Position numbers and translations under genes: made by a program. A stretch of 41,252 nt of DNA, taken from contig NZ_JAETWA010000002.1 of NCBI RefSeq assembly GCF_016774335.1, forward strand, positions 1-41,252, read 5' to 3'. Source of the DNA: Luteimonas saliphila (GTDB lineage: Bacteria > Pseudomonadota > Gammaproteobacteria > Xanthomonadales > Xanthomonadaceae). Below, piece after piece: positions 10,685 through 20,620 of the stretch; positions within the stretch are counted from its first letter, which is position 1, and each line of letters starts with the position of its first letter. The notes under the pieces are model-generated. The model was not told the origin of the DNA, ran no database searches, and worked only from the letters and a program-made list of their open reading frames with translations.

Positions 10685-10714
10685 GCGGTGAGTTCCTCAG
10701 AACTCACCGCGGAA
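10681..10714 (-). repeat. Perfect 15-bp palindrome spanning the ftsA stop codon
   Basis: TTCCGCGGTGAGTTC and GAACTCACCGCGGAA flank a 4-base loop containing the ftsA TGA. The right arm encodes the last five FtsA residues (FRGEF) and the left arm is their exact inverted copy. There is no T-run, so it is a strong RNA hairpin rather than a classical terminator. Confidence 0.9.
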
Positions 10715-11932
10715 CCAGGTACTGACCTTCTTCAGCAGACTTCCCGCACGCCCGGTCGGGATCGACGGGCGCCGCGGGTTCTCGATCTGGCTGCCCATCA
10801 GCAGCAGGCCCACGCCGGTGGCGTGCACCGGGTTGTTGACCACTTCGCCCAGGCCGGTGACGTGCTGCGGGATGCCCACGCGCACCGGCATCTGCAGCAT
10901 TTCCTCGGCCAGCTCGACCACGCCCTCCATCTTCGCGGCGCCGCCGGTGAGCACCATGCCGGCGCGCACGTGCTGCTCGAAGCCCGAGCGGCGCAGTTCG
11001 GCCTGCACCATCTCGAAGATCTCCTCGTAGCGCGCCTGCACCGCCTGCGCCAGCGACTGCCGCGGCAGGCGTCGCGGCGGGCGGTCGCCGACGCTCGGCA
11101 CCTGGATCGATTCTTCGCTGGTGGCCAGCTGCGCCAGCGCGCAGGCGTAGCGCACCTTGATCTGCTCGGCCTCCGGCGTGGGCGTGCGCAGCATGTGCGC
11201 GATGTCCTCGGTGACCTTGTCGCCGGCGATCGGCAGCGACGCCGTATGGCAAATCGCGCCCTGCACGAATACGGCGAGATCCGTGGTGCCCGCGCCCATG
11301 TCGACCAGCACCACGCCCAGCTCGCGCTCGTCGCCGGTCAGCACCGCGGTGCTCGAGGCCAGCGACGACAGCACCAGGTCGTCGATCGACAGCCCGCAGC
11401 GCTGCACGCACTTGCTGATGTTGGCCGCCGCCGACTGCGCGCACACCACCAGGTGCGCATGCACCTCCAGGCGCACCCCGGTCATGCCGACCGGGTTGCG
11501 GATGCCTTCCTGCGAATCGTCGAGCACGTACTCGCGCGGGATCGCATGCAGGATGCGCTGGTCGGCCGGGATCGCCACCGCCTTGGCGGCGTCCAGCACC
11601 CGGTCGAGGTCGGCCCAGGTCACCTCGCCATCGCGGATCGGGACGATTCCGTTGGAGTTGCGGCACTGCACGTGGTTGCCGGAGATCGACGCGTACACGC
11701 TGCGGATCTCGCAGCCGGCCATCAGTTCGGCCTCCTCGACCGCGCGCTGGATCGACTGCACGGTCGATTCGATGTCGACCACCACGCCGCGCTTGAGTCC
11801 GCGCGATTCGTGGCTGCCGATGCCGATCACCTCGATCGGGTTGCCGGGCGAATACTCGCCCACCAGCGCGACCACCTTGGAGGTGCCGATGTCGAGGCCG
11901 ACGATCAGGGCCTTGTCGCCTTTGCGGTTCAT
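10697..11932 (-). CDS. ftsA: Cell division protein FtsA (actin-like Z-ring anchor)
   Basis: Actin-family ATPase that tethers FtsZ to the inner membrane and recruits later division proteins. The 411-residue protein has the phosphate-1 motif VGLDIGTSKVVALVGE at the N-terminus, the phosphate-2 motif VLVDMGAGTTDLAVF in the second half, and ends in an amphipathic membrane-targeting helix, SLLKKVSTWFRGEF. Its ATG overlaps the ftsQ stop as ATGA. The sequence before the ATG is pyrimidine-rich ATTCCC repeat with no Shine-Dalgarno, so translation probably depends on coupling to ftsQ. The stop codon sits in the loop of a perfect 15-bp hairpin. Confidence 0.98.
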   Translation of the reverse strand: MNRKGDKALIVGLDIGTSKVVALVGEYSPGNPIEVIGIGSHESRGLKRGVVVDIESTVQSIQRAVEEAELMAGCEIRSVYASISGNHVQCRNSNGIVPIRDGEVTWADLDRVLDAAKAVAIPADQRILHAIPREYVLDDSQEGIRNPVGMTGVRLEVHAHLVVCAQSAAANISKCVQRCGLSIDDLVLSSLASSTAVLTGDERELGVVLVDMGAGTTDLAVFVQGAICHTASLPIAGDKVTEDIAHMLRTPTPEAEQIKVRYACALAQLATSEESIQVPSVGDRPPRRLPRQSLAQAVQARYEEIFEMVQAELRRSGFEQHVRAGMVLTGGAAKMEGVVELAEEMLQMPVRVGIPQHVTGLGEVVNNPVHATGVGLLLMGSQIENPRRPSIPTGRAGSLLKKVSTWFRGEF

Positions 11933-12783
11933 GTGTTGGAGCCGGGAATGGGGAATCGGGAATGGGGAATGGAGAAAAACCGGGAATGGGGATTAGGGAA
12001 TGGGGAATGGACGGCAATCGCGGCGACGGGGGGCGCGTCGGGCACGCCGGCTTCACCCATTCCCGATTCCCCATTCCCCATTCCCGGCTTCGCCCATTCA
12101 AGGGCGAAGCCGTTGGTGTAGCGAAGATCGGCCCGTTGCAGCGGCTGCGAGTTGCGCGAGAGCAGTTGCGGCAGCACCCGCGCGAATCGCGCCAGGCGCA
12201 GGCGCGGCTCCTGGCTGCCGACGGTGACCTCGACGCCGTTGCCGAGCGTGAGCGACCAGCTTTCGCGACGGTCGAGCGAGAGCTGCGCCACCGCGAACCC
12301 GCCGGGGGCGAACATCTCTCGCGATTCGTTGTAGAGCGCGACCACCTCCGGCACGCGCGCATCCGGCCCGTGCAGCCGCGGCAGCCCGGCGGGCACGTCG
12401 ATGCCCGCGACCGGGAACAGGCGCCCCTGCTCCGACAGCAGCCGGTCCTCGCCCCAGCGCGCGAACGGACGGTGTTCGACGATGCGCACCTCCAGCACGT
12501 CGGGCCAGCGCTTGCGCACCTCGGCGTGTTCCACCCAGGGCAGCTTCGCCACCGCCGCCTGCGCCTGGTCCAGCCGGACCGCGAAGAACCCTGAAGCCGC
12601 GTGCGGCAGCAAGGCCTCGCGCAGGCGCGCGGTGTCGACCCGCTCCAGCCCGTCGGTGACGCGCAGCGTGCGCAGCGGCCAGCGTTCGCTGCCGATCCAG
12701 CCATTGACCAGCGCGACCACCGGCAGCACCACCAGCGCCAGCGCCAGCGCCCAGGTCGAGACCTGGAGGATGCGGCGGATCAT
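11929..12783 (-). CDS. ftsQ: Cell division protein FtsQ with repeat-encoded C-terminal tail
   Basis: Bitopic divisome protein linking early and late division proteins (FtsB/FtsL partner). The 284-residue product has a short cytoplasmic N-terminus, one membrane segment (TWALALALVVLPVVALVNG), a POTRA domain (LRTLRVTDGLERVDTARLRE onward) and a beta domain ending near LRYTNGFALEW. The remaining 50 or so residues are not FtsQ-like: they read GMGNGESGM, then a linker, then SRFPIPGSNT, and are encoded by ATTCCC element B. I chose the ATG at 12783 (MIRRILQV), which has AGGAGG 7-8 bases upstream; a farther upstream start would add repeat-encoded residues. The stop overlaps ftsA as ATGA. Confidence 0.93.
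   Translation of the reverse strand: MIRRILQVSTWALALALVVLPVVALVNGWIGSERWPLRTLRVTDGLERVDTARLREALLPHAASGFFAVRLDQAQAAVAKLPWVEHAEVRKRWPDVLEVRIVEHRPFARWGEDRLLSEQGRLFPVAGIDVPAGLPRLHGPDARVPEVVALYNESREMFAPGGFAVAQLSLDRRESWSLTLGNGVEVTVGSQEPRLRLARFARVLPQLLSRNSQPLQRADLRYTNGFALEWAKPGMGNGESGMGEAGVPDAPPVAAIAVHSPFPNPHSRFFSIPHSRFPIPGSNT
11943..12088 (-). repeat. ATTCCC-type hairpin element B, inside the 3' end of ftsQ
   Basis: On the plus strand, GGGAATN repeats fill 11943-12009 and ATTCCCN repeats fill 12058-12088, separated by about 48 bases. In transcript sense the element starts GAAGCCGGGAATGGGGAAT (a start shared with element C) and ends ATTCCCGGCTCCAAC (an end shared with element A). It is translated as the FtsQ tail. 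Confidence 0.88.
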
Positions 12784-12788
12784 GCGTC

Positions 12789-12803
12789 GCCTCCTGCAGA
12801 GGC
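12789..12803 (-). promoter_or_regulatory. Ribosome-binding-site hairpin before ftsQ
   Basis: In transcript sense GCCTC-TGCAG-GAGGC folds with the Shine-Dalgarno AGGAGG in its 3' half, 5-6 bases before the ftsQ ATG. A near-identical module, GCCTCCGCAGGAGGC, stands before ftsL (22718-22732). In both places it directly follows an ATTCCC element. Confidence 0.6.
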
Positions 12804-12806
12804 TGC

Positions 12807-12916
12807 GGGAATAGGGAATCGGGAATGGGGAATCGAGGAAGCAAGCGTGAGCGCGCACGCCGCGCCAGGTACCGGCATGCCGTTCCCGATTCCCGATTCC
12901 AGATTCCCCATTCCCG
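12807..12916 (-). repeat. ATTCCC-type hairpin element C (ddlB-ftsQ)
   Basis: Arms at 12807-12835 (GGGAATN on plus) and 12882-12916 (ATTCCCN on plus) flank a 46-base middle. In transcript sense it begins right at the ddlB stop with AAGCCGGGAATGGGGAAT and ends next to the ftsQ ribosome-binding hairpin. Confidence 0.88.
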
Positions 12917-12919
12917 GCT

Positions 12920-13864
12920 TCACAGCGTCTGCTCCAGCACCCGCCAGCACAGCTCGGCGTAGTCGATGCCGACCTGCGCGGCCGCCTTGGGGACCAGCGA
13001 GTGGCTGGTCATGCCCGGGGCGGTGTTGACCTCGATCAGCTGCAGGCCGCGGACGCGGTCGCGCATCACGTCGACCCGGCCCCAGCCGCTGCAGCCTGCG
13101 GCGCGGAACGCGGCCAGCGACAGTGCGCGCACGGCGTCCTCTTCCTCGCCCTCCATGCCTGGGCACAGGTACTGGGTGTCCTCGGCGATGTACTTGGCGT
13201 GGTAGTCGTACCACGCGCCGGCAGGCACGATGCGGATCGACGGCAGTGCGATCTCGCCCAGGATCGCCACGGTGTATTCCTCGCCCTGCACCATCTGTTC
13301 GGCCAGCAGTTCGCCGGCGTAGCCGGCCGCGAACGCGATCGCCGGCGCCAGGTCGTCCTCGGCCAGGATCCGGAACACGCCCACGCTGGAACCCTCGTTC
13401 GACGGCTTGACGAACACCGGGTAGCCGAGCTCGCGCACCGCCGCGCGCAGGTCGCCGCCCGGCGCGACGCGCACGAAGCGCGGCGTCGGCAGGCCTTCCG
13501 CCATCCACACCTGCTTGGTGCGGATCTTGTCCATGGTCAGCGCGGAGCCGAGCACGCCGGGGCCGGTGTACGGCACCCCGAGCGCCTCGAGCAGGCCCTG
13601 CACCACGCCGTCCTCGCCGCCGCCGCGGTTGCCGTGCAGGATGTTGAAGACGCGGTCGATGCGGCCGGCGCGGACGCCGTCCACCAGCGCCGGGATGCCG
13701 TCGACCGCATGCGCATCGACGCCGCGCAGGCGCAGCGCGGCGAGCACGCCGTTGCCCGAATCCAGCGACACCTCGCGCTCCGCGCTGGTGCCGCCCATGA
13801 GCACGGCGACGCGTCCGAACATGGCCGGATCGGTGACGCGCACCGCGGGCACGACCTGGCTCAT
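12920..13864 (-). CDS. ddlB: D-alanine--D-alanine ligase
   Basis: ATP-grasp ligase that makes the D-Ala-D-Ala dipeptide used by MurF. The 314-residue protein shows the N-terminal [17 protein letters not shown] motif, [28 protein letters not shown] in the ATP-grasp core and the metal-binding [17 protein letters not shown]. Note [10 protein letters not shown] where many family members have HGxxGEDG; homologues would show whether this is ordinary. The ATG at 13864 overlaps the murC stop as ATGA, marking translational coupling. It ends directly at an ATTCCC element. Confidence 0.96.
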   Translation of the reverse strand: MSQVVPAVRVTDPAMFGRVAVLMGGTSAEREVSLDSGNGVLAALRLRGVDAHAVDGIPALVDGVRAGRIDRVFNILHGNRGGGEDGVVQGLLEALGVPYTGPGVLGSALTMDKIRTKQVWMAEGLPTPRFVRVAPGGDLRAAVRELGYPVFVKPSNEGSSVGVFRILAEDDLAPAIAFAAGYAGELLAEQMVQGEEYTVAILGEIALPSIRIVPAGAWYDYHAKYIAEDTQYLCPGMEGEEEDAVRALSLAAFRAAGCSGWGRVDVMRDRVRGLQLIEVNTAPGMTSHSLVPKAAAQVGIDYAELCWRVLEQTL

Positions 13865-15309
13865 CGCGGCGCCTCCGCGAACCCGTCGTGCGCCAGCTGC
13901 TGCGCGGCATGGCCGATGTCGCCGGCGCCCATCATCAGCAGCAGGTCGCCGTCCTGCAGCACGTCGGGCAGCACGCCGGACAGCTCGTGCGCGCCGTTGA
14001 CCACGACCGGATCGATGCGGCCGCGGGCGCGGATCGCGCGTGCGAGCGCCTTCGCGTCGGCACCGGCGATCGGCGCTTCGCCCGCCGGGTAGACCTCGGT
14101 CAGTACCAGCGCATCGACATCGGAGAGCACCGCGGCGAAATCGTCGAACTGGTCGCGGGTGCGGGTGTAGCGATGCGGCTGGAACGCGACCACCAGGCGG
14201 CGGTCGGGCCAGCCACCGCGTGCGGCGTCGAACACCGCGGCCAGCTCCTTGGGATGGTGGCCGTAGTCGTCGACCAGCTGTACGTTCGCGCCCTGCGCCG
14301 TGCGCAACTGCGCGAGCAGGTTGAAGCGGCGGCCGATCCCCTGGAACTTCTGCAGCGCGCTGGCGATCGCCGCCGGCTCGACGCCCAGCTGCCAGCCGAT
14401 CGCCGCGGCGGCGAGCGCGTTGAGCACATTGTGTCGGCCGGGCAACGCCAGCGTCACCGGGGTGCGCGAGGCGTCGGGCAGGCACAGGGTGAAACGCATG
14501 GCCGCACCCTGCTGCGACACGTCCTCGGCCCGCACGTCGGCCTGCTCGGACAGGCCGTAGGTCATCGCGTGGCGCGGCATGTCCTGCGCCAGCTGCGCGA
14601 CTTCCGGATCGTCGATGCACAGCACCGCCAGGCCGTAGAACGGCAGCCGGTGCAGGAATTCGGAGAACGCCGCCTGCACGCGCGCGAAGTCGCCGCCGTA
14701 GTTCTCCAGGTGGTCGGCGTCGATGTTGGTGACCACCGCGATCAGCGGGTTCAGGCGCAGGAAGCTGCCGTCGCTCTCGTCGGCCTCCGCCACCAGCCAG
14801 TCGCCGCTGCCCAGGCGCGCATTGGCGCCGGCGGCCAGCAACTGGCCGCCGATCACGAAGGTCGGGTCGAGCCCGCCCTCGCCCAGCACGCTCGCGGTCA
14901 GCGAGGTGGTGGTGGTCTTGCCGTGCGTGCCCGCCACCGCGATGCCGCGGCGGAAGCGCATCAGTTCGGCCAGCATCTCCGCCCGCGGCACGATCGGGAT
15001 GCGTTGCGAGCGCGCCTCCATCAGCTCAGGGTTGTCGGGCCGGATCGCGCTCGACACCACCACGCAGTCGGTGCCCAGGACGTTCGCCGCGGAATGCCCG
15101 CGGTGCACGGTCGCCCCCAGCCGCGTCAGCCGTCGCGTGGTCGCGTTGTCGGCGGTGTCCGAACCGGACACCTGGTAGCCGAGCGTGCACAGCACCTCGG
15201 CGATGCCGCTCATGCCGGCGCCGCCGATGCCGACGAAGTGCACGCGCGAGAAGGACCGGGCGATGCCCTCCTTGGTCATCTCGCGCGCGGCGAGCAGGCG
15301 GCGGATCAT
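13861..15309 (-). CDS. murC: UDP-N-acetylmuramate--L-alanine ligase
   Basis: Adds L-alanine to UDP-MurNAc, the first amino acid of the peptide stem, in the cytoplasm. The 482-residue protein has the N-terminal [17 protein letters not shown] motif (residues about 24-40), the ATP P-loop AGTHGKTTT (126-134), the central ligase domain ([23 protein letters not shown]) and a C-terminal domain with DDYGHHPKE and FQPHRYTRT. The ATG at 15309 overlaps the ftsW stop as ATGA. In most gammaproteobacterial dcw clusters murG lies between ftsW and murC, and here there is no room for it. The stop overlaps ddlB. Confidence 0.98.
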   Translation of the reverse strand: MIRRLLAAREMTKEGIARSFSRVHFVGIGGAGMSGIAEVLCTLGYQVSGSDTADNATTRRLTRLGATVHRGHSAANVLGTDCVVVSSAIRPDNPELMEARSQRIPIVPRAEMLAELMRFRRGIAVAGTHGKTTTTSLTASVLGEGGLDPTFVIGGQLLAAGANARLGSGDWLVAEADESDGSFLRLNPLIAVVTNIDADHLENYGGDFARVQAAFSEFLHRLPFYGLAVLCIDDPEVAQLAQDMPRHAMTYGLSEQADVRAEDVSQQGAAMRFTLCLPDASRTPVTLALPGRHNVLNALAAAAIGWQLGVEPAAIASALQKFQGIGRRFNLLAQLRTAQGANVQLVDDYGHHPKELAAVFDAARGGWPDRRLVVAFQPHRYTRTRDQFDDFAAVLSDVDALVLTEVYPAGEAPIAGADAKALARAIRARGRIDPVVVNGAHELSGVLPDVLQDGDLLLMMGAGDIGHAAQQLAHDGFAEAPR

Positions 15310-16652
15310 GCGTTCCTCCCGAGCCCGCCCAGGGTCGGCTCGATCCGCGGGCGCAGGCGGCTGGTGCCGCGTGCGCCGGCGATCGCGCCGGGCGGCGGCT
15401 GCGTGGTCGGCGGGGGGGTTGCGGCCGGCGCATCGACGCCGGCGGCCTTCGCGCCCTCTCCGCGCAGACGCGCCACCTGGCGCCGGGCGCGGTCGAGTTC
15501 GAAGGACACCCGCAGCAGCAGGCCGATCGCCAGGCAGGTCATCATCACGCTCGATCCGCCCGAGGAGATCAGCGGCAGCGTCAGGCCCTTGGTCGGCAGC
15601 AGGCCGAGGTTGACGCCGATCGAGACCAGGCTCTGCAGGCCGATCATCAGCGCCACGCCGAAGGCCACGTAGCCGGCGAAGTGGCGGCGCATCTCGACGC
15701 AGCGGTAACCGATCCACAGCGCGCGGCCGACCAGCGCCGCGAACAGCGCGATCACGCAGAACACGCCGACGAAACCGAGTTCCTCGCCGATCACCGAGAA
15801 GATGAAGTCGGTATGCGCCTCGGGCAGGTACGACAGCTTCTGGATCGAGGCGCCGAGGCCCACGCCGGTGAGTTCGCCGCGCCCGATCGCCATCAGCGCG
15901 TTGCTGAGCTGGTAGCCGGCGCCGAGCTGGTCCTCCCACGGGTTCCAGAACGAGGTGATGCGACGCAGCCGATAGGGCTCGATCACCGCCACCGCGACCA
16001 GCGCCGGCAGCAGCAGCAGCACCGGCACCATCATCCGCTTGAGGTGGCCGCCGCCGAGCACCAGCATGCCGGCGGTCACCGCCAGCAGCATCGTCGCCGA
16101 GCCGAAGTCGGGCTGCATCAGCAGCAGGCCCACCAGCGCCACCGCCACGCCGATCGGCTTGAGCATCGCGCCCCAGGTGGCGTTGACCTCGTCGCGGAAG
16201 CGCACCAGGTAGCTCGCCAGCCAGACCAGGTAGAGGATCTTCACCGCCTCCACCACCTGGAAATTCGACACGCCCAGGTTGATCCAGCGGCTCGCGCCGT
16301 TGACGGTGTAGCCGAGACCGGGCACGAACACCAGCATCAGCAGCAGGAAGCAGGCACCCAGCAATGCCTGCGGGTACTTCTCGACCAGCTTCAGGTCGGT
16401 GCGCATCGCCGCCACGGCCAGCCCGATGCCCACGACCAGGAACACCACGTGCCGCACCAGGAAATAGAACGGCCCCTGGCCGAGGTTCTCGGCGACCGCG
16501 ATCGAACTCGAGGCCACCATCACCACGCCGAACGCGGCGATCGTCGCCGCGATCGCGATCAGCCAGCCGTCGTAGCGCCCGTCGATCGCGTCCAGGCGCG
16601 TCGCCTGTCGGCTGGTGGCGTCGAATGCGCGGGCGTCGAAGGTCGTGCCCAT
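15306..16652 (-). CDS. ftsW: Septal peptidoglycan glycosyltransferase FtsW (SEDS family)
   Basis: Polytopic inner-membrane SEDS protein that polymerises lipid II at the septum with FtsI. The 448-residue product has about ten hydrophobic segments. It carries the family motifs [19 protein letters not shown] and [19 protein letters not shown], and the C-terminal [13 protein letters not shown]. The ATG at 16652 overlaps the mraY stop by one base (TGATG). The C-terminus after the last membrane segment is longer than in E. coli, with an Ala/Pro-rich tail of about 50 residues that may be disordered. Immediate coupling to murC rather than murG is unusual. Confidence 0.97.
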   Translation of the reverse strand: MGTTFDARAFDATSRQATRLDAIDGRYDGWLIAIAATIAAFGVVMVASSSIAVAENLGQGPFYFLVRHVVFLVVGIGLAVAAMRTDLKLVEKYPQALLGACFLLLMLVFVPGLGYTVNGASRWINLGVSNFQVVEAVKILYLVWLASYLVRFRDEVNATWGAMLKPIGVAVALVGLLLMQPDFGSATMLLAVTAGMLVLGGGHLKRMMVPVLLLLPALVAVAVIEPYRLRRITSFWNPWEDQLGAGYQLSNALMAIGRGELTGVGLGASIQKLSYLPEAHTDFIFSVIGEELGFVGVFCVIALFAALVGRALWIGYRCVEMRRHFAGYVAFGVALMIGLQSLVSIGVNLGLLPTKGLTLPLISSGGSSVMMTCLAIGLLLRVSFELDRARRQVARLRGEGAKAAGVDAPAATPPPTTQPPPGAIAGARGTSRLRPRIEPTLGGLGRNA

Positions 16653-17737
16653 CAGCGCACCTTCAACGTGGCCAGGCCGACCAGCACCAGGATCACCGAG
16701 ATGATCCAGAAGCGTACGATCACGCGCGGTTCGGGCCAGCCCTTGAGTTCGAAGTGGTGGTGGATCGGCGCCATCCGGAACACGCGTTTCCCGGTGAGCT
16801 TGAACGAGGCGACCTGGATCATCACCGACAGCGTCTCGATGACGAAGATGCCGCCCATGATCACCAGCACCAATTCCTGGCGCACGATCACCGCCATCGT
16901 CCCCAGCACCGCGCCCAGCGCCAGCGCGCCGATGTCGCCCATGAACACCATCGCCGGATAGGTGTTGAACCAGAGGAAGCCCAGGCCCGCGCCGGCGATC
17001 GCCGCGCAGATGATGATCAGCTCGCCCGCGCCCGGCACCGGCGGGATCTGCAGGTAGCGCGAGAACTCCGCGTGGCCCGAGGCGTAGGCGAACACCGCGA
17101 TGCCGCCGGCCACCAGCACGGTCGGCATGATCGCCAGCCCGTCGAGTCCGTCGGTGAGGTTGACCGCGTTGGAGAAGCCGACGATCCAGAAGTAGGCGAT
17201 CGCGACGAAGGCGATCCCGCCCAGCGGCAGCGCGATCGACTTGAACAGCGGCACGTAGAAGTTGGTCGCCGCCGGCACGTCGGCGTACAGGTACAGGTAC
17301 AGGCCGGCGGCCAGGCCGAAGATCGACTGCAGCAGGTACTTCCAGCGCGACTTCAGCCCGTTCGGGTCGCGACGCACGATCTTGATCCAGTCGTCGTACC
17401 AGCCGATCGCGCCGAAGCACAACATCACCAGCAGCACCACCCACACGTACTTGTTGCGCAGGTCGCCCCACAGCAGCACCGAGGCGGTGACCGTGAACAG
17501 GATCAGCGCGCCGCCCATGGTCGGCGTGCCGGCCTTGGAGAAGTGCGACTGCGGCCCGTCCTGGCGGATCGGCTGGCCGCCCTTGTACTGGGCGAGCTTG
17601 CGGATCACCGCCGGTCCCCACCACAGCGACAGGAACAGCGCGGTGAGCGCGGCCAGGATGCCGCGGAAGGTCAGGTAGCCGAACAGGCCGAACAGGCCTT
17701 CGAGCTGCTGCAGCCAGCGGGTCAGTTCAAGCAGCAT
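16652..17737 (-). CDS. mraY: Phospho-N-acetylmuramoyl-pentapeptide transferase
   Basis: Integral membrane enzyme that transfers phospho-MurNAc-pentapeptide from UDP to undecaprenyl phosphate, giving lipid I. The 361-residue length is typical. Visible motifs are [10 protein letters not shown] near residue 70, the Mg-binding [21 protein letters not shown] and the C-terminal [14 protein letters not shown] histidine cluster. The ATG at 17737 lies inside the end of murF (11-base overlap). Its product is the MurG substrate, so the organism must encode MurG elsewhere. Confidence 0.98.
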   Translation of the reverse strand: MLLELTRWLQQLEGLFGLFGYLTFRGILAALTALFLSLWWGPAVIRKLAQYKGGQPIRQDGPQSHFSKAGTPTMGGALILFTVTASVLLWGDLRNKYVWVVLLVMLCFGAIGWYDDWIKIVRRDPNGLKSRWKYLLQSIFGLAAGLYLYLYADVPAATNFYVPLFKSIALPLGGIAFVAIAYFWIVGFSNAVNLTDGLDGLAIMPTVLVAGGIAVFAYASGHAEFSRYLQIPPVPGAGELIIICAAIAGAGLGFLWFNTYPAMVFMGDIGALALGAVLGTMAVIVRQELVLVIMGGIFVIETLSVMIQVASFKLTGKRVFRMAPIHHHFELKGWPEPRVIVRFWIISVILVLVGLATLKVR

Positions 17738-19118
17738 CCTGTTCCCCCGTGTCGTCCGGCAGCAGGGCGTCGACGACTCGGTCCATCGCGCTGCCCCGCG
17801 AGCCCTTCACCAGCACGCGCACGCCGGAGTGCAGGTCGACCCGCAGCGCGTCGACCAGTGCGGCGTGGCTGTCGAAATGGCGGGCGCCGTCGCCGAAGCC
17901 CTCGACCGCCGCGGCGCTCAGCGGTCCCAGCGCGTACAGCCGCGCCAGGCCCGCGCGACGCGCACGGCGCCCGGCCTCGGCGTGCAGCGCCGCCGCGTCC
18001 TCGCCCAGTTCGCGCATGTCGCCCAGCACCAGCCAGTTCTCGCCGCTGGTGGCCGCGAGCGTATCGATCGCCGCGTTCAGCGAACCGGGGTTGGCGTTGT
18101 AGCTGTCGTCGATCAGCACCGCGCCGTTGGCCAGGCGATGCCGCACGAGCCGACCCTTCACCGGCTCCGCGGTCGACAGCGCCTCGGCGATAAGGCCCAG
18201 CGGCACCTCCAGCGCGAGCGCGATCGAGGTCGCAGCCAGCGCGTTGGCGATGTTGTGCCGGCCGGGCAGCGGCAGCGACACGCCCGCCTCGCCGGCCGGC
18301 GTGACCAGGGTGAAGCGCGAGGCATCGTCGTCGAGGCGGATGTCGCGCGCGGTCACGTCGGCACTGGCCTCCAGACCGAAGCGCAGCAGCCGGCGCCCGT
18401 GCGCGCGTTCGGCGAAGTACGGCGCGAACGCATCGTCGGCATTGACCACCGCAATGCCGTGGTGCGGCAGCGCGTCGTAGATGGCGGCCTTGGTGTCGGC
18501 GATGCCGAGCAGGCTCTGCATCCGTTCCAGGTGCGCCGGCGCGACGTTGTTCACCAGGGCCACGTCCGGACGCGCGATCGCGGTCAGGTAGGCGATGTCG
18601 TTGTGCTTGCCCGCGCCCATCTCGTAGACCGCGACTTCGGCGTCGTCCGGCGCGTCGATCACCGCCAGCGGCAGCCCGATCTCGTTGTTGCGATTGCCTG
18701 GATTGGCGTACGTCTTCATCGTGCGCGACACGATCGCGAGGGTGAGCTGCTTGACGCTGGTCTTGCCGTTGCTGCCGGTGATACCCACCACCTTGCCGCG
18801 GCGGGCATGCTGCAGCGCCGCCGCCAGCGCCGCCAGCGCGCGCTCGGTATCGGCCACCAGCACCTGCGGCAGCGGCGCGTCGCAGATCCGGGAGACCAGC
18901 GCGGCGCGCGCGCCGAGCGCCGCGGCCGCCGCGACGTGGTCGTGGCCGTCGAAGTTCGCGCCCTTGAGCGCGATGAACAGGGCCGCGCGGCCGTCGCGCG
19001 CGTCGAGCGTGCGCGTGTCCGTTTCGACCGCATCGATCAGCATGTCGTCGGGCCGGCCGGCGGCATGCAGGCGACCGTTGGTCCATTGCGCGATACGCGA
19101 GAGCGGCAGCGGGTTCAT
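17727..19118 (-). CDS. murF: UDP-N-acetylmuramoyl-tripeptide--D-alanyl-D-alanine ligase
   Basis: Adds the D-Ala-D-Ala dipeptide from Ddl to the UDP-MurNAc-tripeptide in the cytoplasm. The 463-residue protein has DTRTLD in the N-terminal UDP-binding domain, the P-loop [10 protein letters not shown] (residues 112-121), [23 protein letters not shown] and the [10 protein letters not shown] motif of the C-terminal domain. The ATG at 19118 overlaps the murE stop (ATGA) and has a strong purine run GGAGGAGGGG just upstream. Its 3' end overlaps the mraY start. Confidence 0.98.
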   Translation of the reverse strand: MNPLPLSRIAQWTNGRLHAAGRPDDMLIDAVETDTRTLDARDGRAALFIALKGANFDGHDHVAAAAALGARAALVSRICDAPLPQVLVADTERALAALAAALQHARRGKVVGITGSNGKTSVKQLTLAIVSRTMKTYANPGNRNNEIGLPLAVIDAPDDAEVAVYEMGAGKHNDIAYLTAIARPDVALVNNVAPAHLERMQSLLGIADTKAAIYDALPHHGIAVVNADDAFAPYFAERAHGRRLLRFGLEASADVTARDIRLDDDASRFTLVTPAGEAGVSLPLPGRHNIANALAATSIALALEVPLGLIAEALSTAEPVKGRLVRHRLANGAVLIDDSYNANPGSLNAAIDTLAATSGENWLVLGDMRELGEDAAALHAEAGRRARRAGLARLYALGPLSAAAVEGFGDGARHFDSHAALVDALRVDLHSGVRVLVKGSRGSAMDRVVDALLPDDTGEQDAA

Positions 19119-20620
19119 CGCCCCTCCTCCGAATCGCGCGGCTGCGGCGCGGCCGGCTCGCCCAGCGCCTCGCGCGCGACCACGCTGTCGTCGAAGGAAT
19201 GCTTCACGCCGGCGATCTCCTGGTAGGTCTCGTGGCCCTTGCCGGCAACGAGCACGATGTCGCCTGCCTGCGCGCGGCCGATCGCACCGAGGATCGCGGC
19301 GCGGCGGTCGCGCTGCACCACCACGCGCTCGGGATGGGCGAAGCCGGCCATGATTCCGGCGATGATCGCGTCGCCGTCCTCGCCGCGCGGGTTGTCGTCG
19401 GTGACGACCACCTCGTCGGCCAGTCGTTCCGCGATCGCCGCCATCTGCGGACGCTTGCCGGTGTCGCGCTCGCCACCGCAACCGAACACGCACAGCAAGC
19501 GTCCGCGCAGGTGTCCGCGCAGCGACTGCAGCGCCTGTTCCAGCGGATCGGGCTTGTGCGAGTAATCCACCACCACCAGCGGGCGGTCGCCGCCGCCGAA
19601 CCGGTTCATGCGCCCGGGAATCGGCTGAAGCCGGCCGAGCACGCCCGCGATCGCGGCCGCATCGTGGTCGAGCGCGTGCAGTACGCCGGCCACCACCAGC
19701 AGGTTGTCGACGTTGAAGCGACCCAGCAGGGGCGAGGCGACACGATGCGTCCCGCCACCGAGGTGGAGGTCGAAACCGATGCCGTCGGCGTCGGGCGAAA
19801 CGTTGCCGGCGCGCACCTGCGCATCGTCGGCGCCGCGCGCGCTGGTGCCGACCGCGCGCAGCGAAGCCGGCAGCGCGGCGTGCACGCGACGCCCCCAGGC
19901 GTCGTCGAGATTCACCACCGCCGCGCGCAGGCCCGGCGTCGCGAACAGCTTCGCCTTCGCCGCACCGTAACGTTCCATGTCGCCGTGGTAGTCGAGGTGG
20001 TCGCGGCTGAGGTTGGTGAACACGCCGACGGCGAAATGCACCGCGTCCACGCGCCCCTGGTCGAGCGCGTGCGAGCTGACTTCCATCGCCACCGCGTCGG
20101 CGCCGGCCGCGCGCAATTGCGCGAGCAGCGCATGCGTCTGCAGCACCAGTGGCGTGGTGAAGCCGGTCGCGCGCGCGTGTCCGTACAGGCCCGCGCCGAG
20201 CGTACCGATGGTGCCGCAGCGCACGCCGCGCAGGTCCAGCGCCTGCGCCAGCAGTTGCACGGTCGAGGTCTTGCCGCTGGTGCCGGTGACGCCGATCGTC
20301 GTCATCCGCGCCGACGGGTTGCCATGGAAGGCGTCGGCCATCGCACCCATGCGCGCGCGCAGGCCGGGCACCGCGATCGCATCGGCCGGGGGCGCGGGCA
20401 CGTCGCCCGGCACCGGCGGCTCGAACAGGATCGCGCGCGCGCCGGCACGCCTGGCCTGGTCGGTGAAGTGCAGCCCGTGCGTGCCGAACCCGCCGATCGC
20501 GACGAAGGCGTCGCCTTCGCGCACGTCGCGGCTGTCCAGCACCAGGCCGGAGATCGACAGCGACGCGGGCACCGCGGCCACGTCCGGCAACAACTGCGCG
20601 AGCGACATCGTCCGGCTCAT
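19115..20620 (-). CDS. murE: UDP-N-acetylmuramoyl-L-alanyl-D-glutamate--2,6-diaminopimelate ligase
   Basis: Adds the third residue to the peptide stem. The DNPR motif in [11 protein letters not shown] marks specificity for meso-diaminopimelate, as expected for a Gram-negative cell. The 501-residue protein has the P-loop [10 protein letters not shown] (110-119), [24 protein letters not shown] and [13 protein letters not shown]. One detail is atypical: the motif usually written DYAHTPDAL reads DYSHKPDPL here. The ATG at 20620 overlaps the ftsI stop as ATGA and its stop overlaps murF. Confidence 0.97.
   Translation of the reverse strand: MSRTMSLAQLLPDVAAVPASLSISGLVLDSRDVREGDAFVAIGGFGTHGLHFTDQARRAGARAILFEPPVPGDVPAPPADAIAVPGLRARMGAMADAFHGNPSARMTTIGVTGTSGKTSTVQLLAQALDLRGVRCGTIGTLGAGLYGHARATGFTTPLVLQTHALLAQLRAAGADAVAMEVSSHALDQGRVDAVHFAVGVFTNLSRDHLDYHGDMERYGAAKAKLFATPGLRAAVVNLDDAWGRRVHAALPASLRAVGTSARGADDAQVRAGNVSPDADGIGFDLHLGGGTHRVASPLLGRFNVDNLLVVAGVLHALDHDAAAIAGVLGRLQPIPGRMNRFGGGDRPLVVVDYSHKPDPLEQALQSLRGHLRGRLLCVFGCGGERDTGKRPQMAAIAERLADEVVVTDDNPRGEDGDAIIAGIMAGFAHPERVVVQRDRRAAILGAIGRAQAGDIVLVAGKGHETYQEIAGVKHSFDDSVVAREALGEPAAPQPRDSEEGR

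Noticed and set aside
9059..12121. A 1020-codon plus-strand frame antisense to ftsZ and ftsA
   Set aside because: Antisense shadow of two certain genes, rich in H/D/V/A without motifs, and reading into the ATTCCC repeats at its end.
10494..12916. CRISPR array in the GGGAAT/ATTCCC repeats
   Set aside because: The units are 7 bp, contiguous, without uniform spacers, and arranged as two complementary arms. No cas genes are present.
15306..15939. Possible murG remnant upstream of murC in the murC frame
   Set aside because: The translation is the out-of-frame reading of ftsW; no MurG motif is present and the ftsW frame is intact to the ATGA overlap.
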